DNA from: Flavobacterium psychrophilum
Lineage (GTDB): Bacteria > Bacteroidota > Bacteroidia > Flavobacteriales > Flavobacteriaceae
Assembly: GCA_945866505.1 (NCBI GenBank)
Contig: CAMBHH010000149.1
Location: forward strand, 1 to 8,576
Direction: 5' to 3'
Length of the DNA: 8,576 bases
The notes under the pieces were generated by a model. The model had not been told where the DNA came from. It did no database searches and was given only the letters and a program-made list of their open reading frames with translations. Position numbers and translations under genes: made by a program. This document shows, piece after piece, positions 1-6,676 of the stretch. Position 1 is the first letter of the stretch. Each line of letters opens with the position of its first letter.

Positions 1-273
1 ATTGAAGGCCATACCGATGATGATCCCTTTGGCGGTTCAGGACCCATTGCCGATAACTGGGATTTATCGACCAAAAGAGCCACAGCAATTGTAGCCATTT
101 TAAGCGAAAACAAAGCGGTCAACAAGCAAAATTTAACTGCAGCTGGAAGGGGTGAATTTTCGCCCTTGGCAAGCAATGCTACCGCTGAAGGAAAAGCAAA
201 AAACCGTAGAATCGAAATTATCTTGACCCCAAGATTAGACGAAATCGCTGAGATGTTGAAGGAGATAAATTAG
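1..273 (+). CDS. OmpA/MotB-family peptidoglycan-binding protein, C-terminal part
   Basis: Frame 1 is open from the window edge to the TAG at 271-273 and gives the last 90 residues of an OmpA C-terminal-like domain. This fold anchors outer-membrane or motor-like proteins non-covalently to peptidoglycan through diaminopimelate. Visible signature: EGHTD (2-6), NWDLSTKRA (19-27), AAGRGEFSP (47-55), an N-x-T turn (59-61), and the closing NRRIEIIL (68-75). Asp6 and Arg26 sit where the family's two ligand-binding residues lie. The long loop between them (DDPFGGSGPIADNW) and the LDEI tail resemble Bacteroidota proteins often annotated as MotB-like or generic OmpA family, so I do not name a motor protein. 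The N-terminal part (signal peptide, coiled coil or barrel) is outside the window, so the subclass is open. The next gene starts 24 bases on, in the same direction. Confidence 0.93.
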   Translation: MEGHTDDDPFGGSGPIADNWDLSTKRATAIVAILSENKAVNKQNLTAAGRGEFSPLASNATAEGKAKNRRIEIILTPRLDEIAEMLKEIN

Positions 274-297
274 TTTCCGGTTATTAAATTCTAGATT

Positions 298-936
298 ATG
301 AAAAAATCGATTTTAATATTCGTTTCAATTTTTATGATTTCCTGTCAAGGAAATAAACAAGATATAGATTTAAAAACTAAAAGCCCAGAAATTAAAATAG
401 ATTTTAATATTGTGAATCTTAAAAGTAAAACTCTCCTTTTAGAACATTTTTCAAATGAAGAATTTGAGAATTATTTCAAGTTAAATGAAGAGCAAACTTA
501 TTTAAGGTGTAATAACAAAGAATTCACTACAAAAGATTCTATATTCGGCACTCCAGGTTTTTACAGGATGAGTTACGATTTTATATTTATGAATGAGATA
601 CAAGAGAGTATTGATATTGACTTTGATTCTCTAAAAAAAGTTAGAGACTTTAATCGAGATTTGTTGCTTGGATTTCGTCAATTCGCAGATAATCGATTAA
701 AAATATCTAGAGGAGAAGCATTGAAAATGGCAGCTAAATATCAAATAAATGGAAAAGATGTAATAATATATTTTAAAACCTACAGATATCCGACTTCAAG
801 TCCTAAATACAAATCCAAAGACTCTATTTTATATTTTTGGCACATTTCAAAAGAGTGTGATAATTGTAATATTGTAGAAATTGATGCTAAGAGCGGAAAA
901 GTATTTTTTGAAGGAAAATACAATTATATACATTAA
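298..936 (+). CDS. Small lipoprotein with possible C-terminal PepSY-like domain
   Basis: The 212-residue product starts with a lipoprotein signal peptide: MKK, a hydrophobic run, then the lipobox MISC with Cys16 as predicted lipidated residue. It is therefore expected in the cell envelope. Residues 20-130 are charged and match nothing I recognise. Residues 135-208 have a PepSY-like pattern: LKISRGEALKMAA, then a YFWHIS strand and VEIDAKSGKVFFEG. PepSY domains are small periplasmic modules, some of them protease inhibitors; the assignment here is by pattern only. A CDNC motif (187-190) precedes the last strand and could form a disulfide or bind metal. The ATG at 298 is chosen because it gives a complete signal peptide. 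The gene is visibly more AT-rich than the reductase gene after it, which may point to separate acquisition. It may be cotranscribed with the OmpA-type gene 24 bases upstream. Function unknown. Confidence 0.85.
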   Translation: MKKSILIFVSIFMISCQGNKQDIDLKTKSPEIKIDFNIVNLKSKTLLLEHFSNEEFENYFKLNEEQTYLRCNNKEFTTKDSIFGTPGFYRMSYDFIFMNEIQESIDIDFDSLKKVRDFNRDLLLGFRQFADNRLKISRGEALKMAAKYQINGKDVIIYFKTYRYPTSSPKYKSKDSILYFWHISKECDNCNIVEIDAKSGKVFFEGKYNYIH

Positions 937-963
937 TTATAGTCTGGCAAGACTGAAGATTTT

Positions 964-971
964 TAATTTTG
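964..971 (+). promoter_or_regulatory. Putative Bacteroidota -7 element of the aldo/keto reductase gene
   Basis: TAATTTTG matches the Bacteroidota -7 consensus TAnnTTTG and lies about 30 bases before the ATG at 1003, a plausible short leader. No clean -33 TTG sits 17-23 bases upstream; the nearest candidate is TCTG at 943-946. The spacer region also holds a 5-bp hairpin (941-954, AGTCT/AGACT), too weak and too far from a T-run to be called a terminator of the preceding gene. Confidence 0.4.
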
Positions 972-1002
972 CAAAAGATTTTAAAATAAATTAGCTTAAT
1001 AA

Positions 1003-2040
1003 ATGAAACACACCACTTTACCCAATACCGACATAAAAATCAGTAAGATTTGCCTTGGCACCATGACTTTTGGTCAACAAAACACCGAGGCCGAAGGTCA
1101 CGCCCAAATGGATTATGCTCTCGAAAAAGGAGTCAATTTTTTTGACACTGCCGAAATGTACTCTGTGCCTGGCAGAAAAGAAACCTACGGAAGCACCGAG
1201 AAAATCATTGGCACTTGGTTCAAAAAATCAGGAAATAGAGCGGAAGTTTTTCTAGCTTCGAAGATTGCTGGGCCAAGTCCGGGAATGCCTTATATTAGAG
1301 AAAATATGGATTTTTCTCCAGCAAGTATCGCTTTATCCATTGATAAAAGTTTGACTCGCTTGCAAACCGAGTATATCGATTTGTACCAATTGCATTGGCC
1401 GGAACGCAAGACCAATTTCTTTGGGCAACGCGGTTTCAAGGTGCAAGATGATGCTTGGGAAGATAATATTCATAGTATATTAGAAACTTTGGACGGTTTT
1501 ATCAAACAAGGAAAAATCAACCATATTGGATTGTCGAATGAAACGCCTTGGGGAATTATGCGTTTTCTAGAGGAAAGCAAAGACAACAATTTACCCAGAA
1601 TTAAAACAGTACAAAATCCATATTCTTTGTTGAGCCGATTGTTTGAAGTGGGGTCTAGTGAGGTTTGTATGCGTGAAAATGTGGGTTTATTGGCTTATTC
1701 GCCAATGGGTTTTGGTAGATTGTCTGGTAAGTTTATGACGGGCGAAAGTCATCCCAATTCCAGAATTGCTTTGTTTCCGCAATTTTCAAGGTATAATAGT
1801 GCACAATCTATTGAAGCAACAAGATTGTATAATGAAATTGCCCTCAAAAACGGACTAACCTTAACCCAATTGGCTTTGGCATTTGTAAACCAGCAAGCTT
1901 TTGTAACCAGCACTATCATTGGAGCAACCACTATGGAACAATTAAAGGAGAACATCGCCTCAATTGATGTGGTTTTATCTGATGAAATCATCGCCGAAAT
2001 CAATGCAGTTCAGGCTATAATTCCCGATCCGGCGCCTTAA
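1003..2040 (+). CDS. Aldo/keto reductase, Tas-like
   Basis: 345-residue cytosolic NADPH-dependent aldo/keto reductase with a (beta/alpha)8 barrel. From memory it follows E. coli Tas along its whole length (Tas is about 346 residues): GTMTFG near 19-24, FFDTAEMY (46-53), ASKIAGP (85-91), LYQLHWP (127-133), GLSNETPWG (176-184), QNPYSLL (204-210), IIGATTMEQLKENI (305-318) and a PAP tail. The catalytic tetrad is complete: Asp48, Tyr53, Lys87, His131. The 305-318 stretch is the usual NADP-phosphate-binding loop. The family reduces aldehydes and ketones; Tas was found as a suppressor of tyrosine auxotrophy in E. coli, but the substrate here is unknown, so I give no symbol. It seems to be a single-gene unit, with a -7 element just upstream and an intrinsic terminator just downstream. 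GC is higher than in the lipoprotein gene before it. Confidence 0.95.
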   Translation: MKHTTLPNTDIKISKICLGTMTFGQQNTEAEGHAQMDYALEKGVNFFDTAEMYSVPGRKETYGSTEKIIGTWFKKSGNRAEVFLASKIAGPSPGMPYIRENMDFSPASIALSIDKSLTRLQTEYIDLYQLHWPERKTNFFGQRGFKVQDDAWEDNIHSILETLDGFIKQGKINHIGLSNETPWGIMRFLEESKDNNLPRIKTVQNPYSLLSRLFEVGSSEVCMRENVGLLAYSPMGFGRLSGKFMTGESHPNSRIALFPQFSRYNSAQSIEATRLYNEIALKNGLTLTQLALAFVNQQAFVTSTIIGATTMEQLKENIASIDVVLSDEIIAEINAVQAIIPDPAP

Positions 2041-2315
2041 TTTTTTAAACACAAAGGGCACAAGGAAGGCACCAAGTCCACAGAGAAAATGGTCTTCTTT
2101 GTGGACTTTTTGTTGTAGCACTATCGATTGTATTTATGCTATATCTGTTGAAATCGGTTCAAGCCGTTTCATCGGTGGTAAAAAACAGCACGCGGATTAG
2201 ACGGATTTGCTGAAGCAAAAACGCCGATAAAAACGAATTTAAAAATCTTTGTGAACTTTACTTCGTCTGTTCGCTTTGCTCGAGTGTGCCTTCTTCGTGC
2301 CTTCGTGGTTAGACT
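2041..2315. repeat. Degenerate dispersed intergenic repeat with inverted ends
   Basis: This 275-base gap between two convergent genes has no credible ORF. Near its ends are two copies of a purine-rich unit in opposite orientation: 2050-2072 on + and 2286-2307 on -. They agree at about 19 of 22 aligned positions plus one gap. Both are built from CAC(A/G)AAGG-type steps. Between them are phrases such as CGCGGATTAGACGGATTTG (2191-2209), a small hairpin TTTGCT-GA-AGCAAA (2206-2219) and a bulged hairpin GAAA(T)CGG/CCGTTTC (2150-2170). Similar cacgaag/cacaaag and gcggatt...ggattt strings are common in Bacteroidota intergenic DNA, as I recall. There is no transposase, so it could be a decayed repeat or a 3'-end RNA structure. 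Copy number in this genome cannot be seen here. Confidence 0.5.
2074..2111 (+). terminator. Intrinsic terminator of the aldo/keto reductase gene
   Basis: The left arm 2075-2087 (AGTCCACAGAGAA) pairs with the right arm 2095-2107 (TTCTTTGTGGACT). That is 13 pairs including one G-U, around a 7-base loop, and one more A-T pair extends it. The right arm runs into T2107-T2111. The hairpin begins 34 bases after the reductase stop codon. On the minus strand it is not followed by a T-run, so it should act only for the + strand gene. Its left arm adjoins the repeat unit at 2050-2072. Confidence 0.8.
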
Positions 2316-3968
2316 TTACAGATTATCAATCACCTTATCTTTTGGATGTTTTACTCGGTAGCTTATCCTAATTTTTTTGGTTTCGTTGGGCTTCAAATCC
2401 AAATCCCATGTTAGAATTCCGGTTTCTGCATTTACTTTTGCACTATCACTTTGCAGTAGTTCAATTTCGATTTCCTTGTCTGAACTCAAAGGATATTGTT
2501 CTTTCAGTAGCAATTGAGCCGCTTCTTTTTTGTTGTTGCGAACAGTAATATCATACGTAAAAGTCTGTTCTTTCTTAGAAGACAGAAACTTTGTTCCCGA
2601 TTTATCCGCAACTTTCTCGCGCTTAATGGTTATTTTCTTGTCTCTTCCCATACTTAAATTCAAGGTGTCCGCAGTTTGACTAGGATTGATGGTTGTTTTG
2701 CCTACATACATTCCTTCGAAAATAATATTGGCTTCGCCTTTCAATAAATTGTATTTAGAATAATCCACAATTTCTGCCAATAAGAATGCTTCTTTTTCAA
2801 CTCTTGGCGCAGCATAATATTTGAAAGTCGCCGGAATTTTTATTTCTTTCAATGCCACGCTATGCGCTTTTCCGTTCGATAAAATATCATAAGGAATGTC
2901 AATGTCGAAAGAAATATTGAGTTGGTTTTCGGTTATTCTTGATTTAACTCTGGATATAACAACTTCTTTCAATTTGTTTTTATCTAGATTTGTTTGTTCA
3001 TCATCGGCTGCTCCTTCTATGTTAACACCAGCAACTCTTCCTTGTAAAACGTTTTGAACTGAACTCTGATTCATATCTCCATTTCTAAAACCATAATTTT
3101 CTTGAAATTTCAAAAACCACGAACTCAAAATTGGTGCTTGATTATTCTGGTTCGGATTGCCGCTTGACAAAGTCAGTTTTACTTTTTTCCAATCAATTCC
3201 TGTGTTTTGAACGACTTCGGCTTTGTACATCATATTCATTGGTTCGCCAATGCTGTTGGCTCGTAAATCATAGAACGGTTTCCAAGTGGCAGCATTCGTC
3301 AAGTAATTAATTTCAAAATCTACGTTGCCGGCAATTTCGTTCATCACCTGAAGAATCAGTTTTCCATCGGAAGTTTTCTCTTCTTTTTTGGTGTTGATTT
3401 CTAGTTTTGAATTTAATGAAACCAATTTTTCATTGAGTTTAATGGATTTTTCGATTAAAGCATCGTAATTATTCTTTATTTCGGTTCGTTTGAGTTTGTA
3501 ATAATCGACCATTTTCATTAATTCAGCCACATTCAAACCCGAATTTACGCCAGAAATTTGTTGGTTTTTATCCAATAATTCTATGGCTTTGGCTTCGGAT
3601 TCCCGAGCGTTTTCGACTTTCTGAATTTCTTTTTTTACTAAATTAATACTGTCGCGCACTTTTTTGATAGCAGGATTGGTTTCATCTATTTGGTATTCTG
3701 AAACATAATCGTTGGTGAACTGTACCGAAAGTACCGTAACGTTTAATGGTGCACCAATTTGAATCGTGTTTTCATTCAATGCATTGGAAACATTTTTAAT
3801 GACGATTTCGCTCGTTCCTTTTGGAAGCATAGCCGATGTGGTTTGAGAAATTTCGGCAGAGTTGAAATAAACGGTTGCCGCTTTTACTTTGGCAGCAACA
3901 AATATCGGTTTTTGTGCAAAGGCAAATGCCGAAATCAAGAACGCAAATAAGATTGAAATTTTTTTCAT
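2316..3968 (-). CDS. Secreted DUF4140/DUF4139 (MuiA-type) protein with SusC-like motif
   Basis: 550-residue protein with a Sec signal peptide (MKKISILFAFLISAFAFA, cut before Gln19), so it is periplasmic or outer-membrane associated. Residues about 27-120 fit the DUF4140 N-terminal domain (AATVYFNSAEISQ, LPKGTSEIVIKNV). Residues 100-195 are Lys/Glu-rich and likely coiled coil. About 210-540 fit DUF4139, with the typical NAATWKPFYDLRA (225-237), VVQNTGIDWKKVKLTLSSG (252-270), a P-x-x-FKYYAAPR strand (379-389) and ITVRNNK (474-480). Family members are called mucoidy inhibitor MuiA-like, but the biochemical role is unknown. Oddity: within the insert at about 283-345, SVQNVLQGRVAGVNI (303-317) resembles the SusC/RagA plug signature, followed by LKEVVI (333-338). 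The gene lies 118 bases downstream of the GT51 gene, same strand, with no clear terminator between, so cotranscription is possible. The start ATG gives a complete signal peptide. Confidence 0.88.
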   Translation of the reverse strand: MKKISILFAFLISAFAFAQKPIFVAAKVKAATVYFNSAEISQTTSAMLPKGTSEIVIKNVSNALNENTIQIGAPLNVTVLSVQFTNDYVSEYQIDETNPAIKKVRDSINLVKKEIQKVENARESEAKAIELLDKNQQISGVNSGLNVAELMKMVDYYKLKRTEIKNNYDALIEKSIKLNEKLVSLNSKLEINTKKEEKTSDGKLILQVMNEIAGNVDFEINYLTNAATWKPFYDLRANSIGEPMNMMYKAEVVQNTGIDWKKVKLTLSSGNPNQNNQAPILSSWFLKFQENYGFRNGDMNQSSVQNVLQGRVAGVNIEGAADDEQTNLDKNKLKEVVISRVKSRITENQLNISFDIDIPYDILSNGKAHSVALKEIKIPATFKYYAAPRVEKEAFLLAEIVDYSKYNLLKGEANIIFEGMYVGKTTINPSQTADTLNLSMGRDKKITIKREKVADKSGTKFLSSKKEQTFTYDITVRNNKKEAAQLLLKEQYPLSSDKEIEIELLQSDSAKVNAETGILTWDLDLKPNETKKIRISYRVKHPKDKVIDNL

Positions 3969-4086
3969 AACGTATTCATTTTAGAGTATATCTTGTAGAG
4001 AACAAATAACGCGAAAAGGTTGGGAATCTTTTATTTTTTTCCGTGAATGCGATATTTTTATTTAAAGTAGAATTTTTGTGGTTACA

Positions 4087-6081
4087 TCAAAACCCAAACG
4101 GTTCTTCAACCGCCAGTGAATCTACAGGAATAGAATCTTGTACTTTCAATTTCAAAAGAGAATGAGCGATTCCTGAAATTTGTAACGGAATAGATTGTCC
4201 AATGGTATCTTCTGAAACTAGAATCCCTCGCCGCAACATCAAATTGCTCAGGAATTTTTGCTGTTGTTTGGCATACGATTTCAAGTTTCCTTCGTTGTCA
4301 AATTGCCACATAAATTTCTTGGGTTTTGGAACAATGGTAGCCAAAAACAAACATTCTTTCAAGGTTAAATCAGATGGACTTTTTTGGAAATAAAAATGTG
4401 CAGCTTCGCCAATGCCATATACATTTGGTCCCCATTCGATAACGTTGAAATAAACTTCGAGCATACGCTCTTTGCTGGCGATTCTGTTATTTTCTAGAAT
4501 ATAAACCAACAATATTTCTTCCAGTTTTCGAGATGCGGTTTTTTCACGGGTTAGAAATACGTTTTTAATCAATTGCATACTGATGGTACTGGCACCACGA
4601 GAGAATTTCTTGGTTCGAATATTTTTGAGAATCGATTGTTTGAAAGCTTCTTTGATAAAACCACGATGCGAGAAAAACGATGGATCTTCGGAAGTCAAAA
4701 CACATTTTTGTAAATAAGGCGATATTTGATTCAGCGGTGTATAATTTGGATTTGCCGAACCCACCAAAACCGAACGTTGCCGCACGTTTTGTATGATGGC
4801 ATTATATACGAATTCCCCATTGAGTTTGTTCAGATTGGCCTCGCCGTATTTGGTGATTCTCAGATTTTCTTTCTTCAAATTGCTATCAAAAATAAGTTTA
4901 TTGGGCTTGTTTTTATTGAACATAAAATCCAGCTTGTATTCGAAGTTCCCTTCGGCTTCCATTCCTTGGAAATGGGTGAACAAACCATCAGGAAGCGAGA
5001 CGATAAAATCCTGCGCTTTCATCTTCGGAATCGCCACTTTAAGTTTATAAATCGTGTCTGCTTCGGTTTCGTAAGCCAGATATGGATGAAATTTTATTTT
5101 GTTAAATTGAACGGTCGAACTGCTGTCAATAGAAATAAAATCAGAACCTAAGAGAAATCGAAAGTCAAATTTGGCGTTTTTTATAACCACATCTTTGCTG
5201 GCAATTTTCTTGTGATTAATCATCAAATTGGCAATTGAAGCAAAACCGTCAAGATGCAATTCGCTGCCAGATTTGTCAATGTTTTGAATGTTAATTCTAA
5301 CGGAATCAAAGCTCGATTTCAGGCTAAAACGATCGTCAATATAGGGCACTTTTATTGCGCCAGTGTCAATATTAAAAAATCGAATATCCACTTTTTTGTC
5401 TCTAGGATCTGCAAAACCTGCAATGCGGATTCGCTGAGTAAAAGCTTTGGTTTCTACTTTGACTGCAGTCTCTAATTGCTGATTGGCCAATAATAGTTTT
5501 TGAAAATTAATGATGGTTTTATTTCCATTGTCATCTAATCGGAAGGAAAGATTTTCTACTTTCATATCCGTTGGCACTAAGTTGAGTACTTTCGAAATTA
5601 TGTTGTAAGCAACTTGAGCATAATCTCTTTTTTCGTTGGAAACGGTTGTGTCTTTGTCTCTTTTTAGAAAAGCATCAAAATTTCGACCCTTTTTGTTTTT
5701 GACCAATTGCACATAGCCATTTTCGATTTCTAAGGTTCCCAATTGAATATCGCCAACCAATAAATGCCATAAATTGACGCTGGTTTTCATTTTTTCTATG
5801 CTAAAAAGTGTATCTTCATTTTTGGGTACGAGAATTATTTCAGAAAAACTCAAACCCGAAAGTCCTACAAATGAAGCTTCTTTTACTGTAAATGTACTGT
5901 TGTATTCGCTTGCCATTTTAAAAGAGACCTTGGCAATGGTTTGTTTCAATAATTCATTTCTAAAAATCAAAAGAGCAACAATTAGTGCCAAAAAAGTTGC
6001 GGCAACTATTTTTACAGCTAAGATTGTTTTTTGTTTTCGGGTTCTCATAAATGCAATGACCACTTTTAATTTTCGGAGCAT
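4087..6081 (-). CDS. Membrane-anchored AsmA-like/GT51 peptidoglycan glycosyltransferase
   Basis: 664-residue protein (numbered from the ATG at 6081). A basic N-terminus and one membrane helix (about 22-41) anchor a large periplasmic part. Residues about 45-130 look like the N-terminal module of AsmA-type proteins: a VKEAS-FVGLSG-LSF step, then LGTLEIENGYVQLVKNKKGRNFD (113-136); beta-rich sequence continues to about 430. The C-terminal 455-590 is a GT51 domain, which polymerises lipid II into glycan strands. All five motifs are present: SEDPSFFSHRG (464-474; catalytic Glu465), GASTISMQLIKN (496-507), RKLEE (518-522; second Glu522), KERMLEVYFN (537-546), GIGEAAHFYF (556-565). No transpeptidase follows, so it is monofunctional. 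The frame opens further to a TTG at 6093; ATG 6081 is preferred. ATG 6048, giving MRTRKQK directly before the helix, is a real alternative. The gene ends in TGA. Confidence 0.9.
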   Translation of the reverse strand: MLRKLKVVIAFMRTRKQKTILAVKIVAATFLALIVALLIFRNELLKQTIAKVSFKMASEYNSTFTVKEASFVGLSGLSFSEIILVPKNEDTLFSIEKMKTSVNLWHLLVGDIQLGTLEIENGYVQLVKNKKGRNFDAFLKRDKDTTVSNEKRDYAQVAYNIISKVLNLVPTDMKVENLSFRLDDNGNKTIINFQKLLLANQQLETAVKVETKAFTQRIRIAGFADPRDKKVDIRFFNIDTGAIKVPYIDDRFSLKSSFDSVRINIQNIDKSGSELHLDGFASIANLMINHKKIASKDVVIKNAKFDFRFLLGSDFISIDSSSTVQFNKIKFHPYLAYETEADTIYKLKVAIPKMKAQDFIVSLPDGLFTHFQGMEAEGNFEYKLDFMFNKNKPNKLIFDSNLKKENLRITKYGEANLNKLNGEFVYNAIIQNVRQRSVLVGSANPNYTPLNQISPYLQKCVLTSEDPSFFSHRGFIKEAFKQSILKNIRTKKFSRGASTISMQLIKNVFLTREKTASRKLEEILLVYILENNRIASKERMLEVYFNVIEWGPNVYGIGEAAHFYFQKSPSDLTLKECLFLATIVPKPKKFMWQFDNEGNLKSYAKQQQKFLSNLMLRRGILVSEDTIGQSIPLQISGIAHSLLKLKVQDSIPVDSLAVEEPFGF

Positions 6082-6178
6082 AAAGGAAAGCAAAAAAAAG
6101 AGAATAGGAATTATTTTTATGATTCTCTTTAGAGTTTTATTTTAATCAAGTTTACTCTAAAAAAGGAATTTTGAAGTG

Positions 6179-6186
6179 CAAAACTA
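6179..6186 (-). promoter_or_regulatory. Possible -7 element for the GT51 gene
   Basis: Read on the minus strand, the bases are TAGTTTTG, a match to TAnnTTTG, about 100 bases upstream of the preferred ATG at 6081. No TTG/TTTG is found 17-23 bases further upstream, so half of the promoter is missing. In DNA this AT-rich a chance match is likely. Confidence 0.25.
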
Positions 6187-6322
6187 TGCAAAATCTATAG
6201 TATGGTTTTAAAACTTAAAAATTTTATTGGCTAGAAATTGAATTAAGTTTACGTTGCTTAAACTTTTCATAAAATACTTCTCGAGTTATTTTATTTTTTA
6301 AAGATTTGAAAAGGCATTCTTA

Positions 6323-6342
6323 CTAATTCATCGCTAATTCAT
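6323..6342. repeat. Direct repeat with 11-bp period (CTAATTCAT x2)
   Basis: CTAATTCAT occurs at 6323-6331 and again at 6334-6342, separated by CG, so the copies fall on the same face of the helix. Two half-sites one helical turn apart are the layout bound by direct-repeat regulators such as LytTR-type response regulators, but the sequence does not match a LytTR consensus I can vouch for. It lies about 105 bases upstream of the promoter at 6448-6481. A chance repeat is possible. Confidence 0.3.
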
Positions 6343-6447
6343 TCAAATTTGGAAGTCATAATTATAAATAGGCAAAAGGATGATTTTCGTTAAAAAATTA
6401 GTAAAAATCTTATTTTTTTTTAAATAAAGTTTATTTCGTCTATGATA

Positions 6448-6481
6448 TTTGCTTTTTATTGATTTTTTTTATTTATGTTTG
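6448..6481 (+). promoter_or_regulatory. Putative Bacteroidota promoter of the lipoprotein/membrane-protein pair
   Basis: TTTG at 6448-6451 and TATGTTTG at 6474-6481 match the Bacteroidota -33 (TTTG) and -7 (TAnnTTTG) elements, with 22 bases between them, inside the usual range. Transcription would begin near 6488 and leave a leader of about 190 bases before the ATG at 6677. This is the best-spaced promoter-like pair in the intergenic region. Confidence 0.45.
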
Positions 6482-6497
6482 CGGTAAGAAATAATAA

Positions 6498-6532
6498 TTG
6501 AATTACAATATTATGTCTTATTTGTAATTTTG
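6498..6532 (+). promoter_or_regulatory. Second candidate promoter, slightly long spacer
   Basis: TAATTTTG at 6525-6532 is a full TAnnTTTG match; the nearest TTG upstream (6498-6500) is 24 bases away, just outside the usual spacing. It could be a tandem start for the same transcript, with a leader of about 140 bases. Confidence 0.3.
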
Positions 6533-6676
6533 TAAGAATTAAAAAAATAATAATATTGTAGTTTTAGTAATAAAACACCAAGCTGTTTTAAAAGATATTT
6601 TGTTTACTGAAAATCTAAACAATAAATTACTTTTTAGCAAGAAACAAAATCAAATAATTTAAAAAATAAAAACTAA

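Larger units (their letters stand above)
6094..6676. other. Long AT-rich intergenic region between divergent genes
   Basis: About 580 bases without a credible gene separate the minus-strand GT51 gene from the plus-strand lipoprotein gene. Only very short frames occur; the best is 6270-6208 on the minus strand, 20 codons, MKSLSNVNLIQF..., not convincing. The stretch is strikingly poor in G and C and contains long T- and A-runs. Recognisable items are listed separately: two plus-strand promoter-like sites, a minus-strand -7 match, and an 11-base-period direct repeat. A perfect AAATAAA-G-TTTATTT dyad lies at 6422-6436, 11 bases before the -33 box, but it is A/T-only apart from its centre. Confidence 0.6.

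Noticed and set aside
4726..5151. Plus-strand open frame of 141 codons
   Set aside because: It lies antisense within the GT51 gene, shows no domain or signal and has a Cys/His/Phe-rich composition typical of a shadow frame.
5774..6145. Plus-strand open frame of 123 codons across the start of the GT51 gene
   Set aside because: It is antisense to the membrane helix of the real gene, whose hydrophobic codons make the complement look hydrophobic too; there is no independent evidence.
6208..6270. Minus-strand 20-codon ORF (MKSLSNVNLIQF...)
   Set aside because: Too short, no promoter or ribosome-binding evidence, and short frames are expected in this AT-rich gap.
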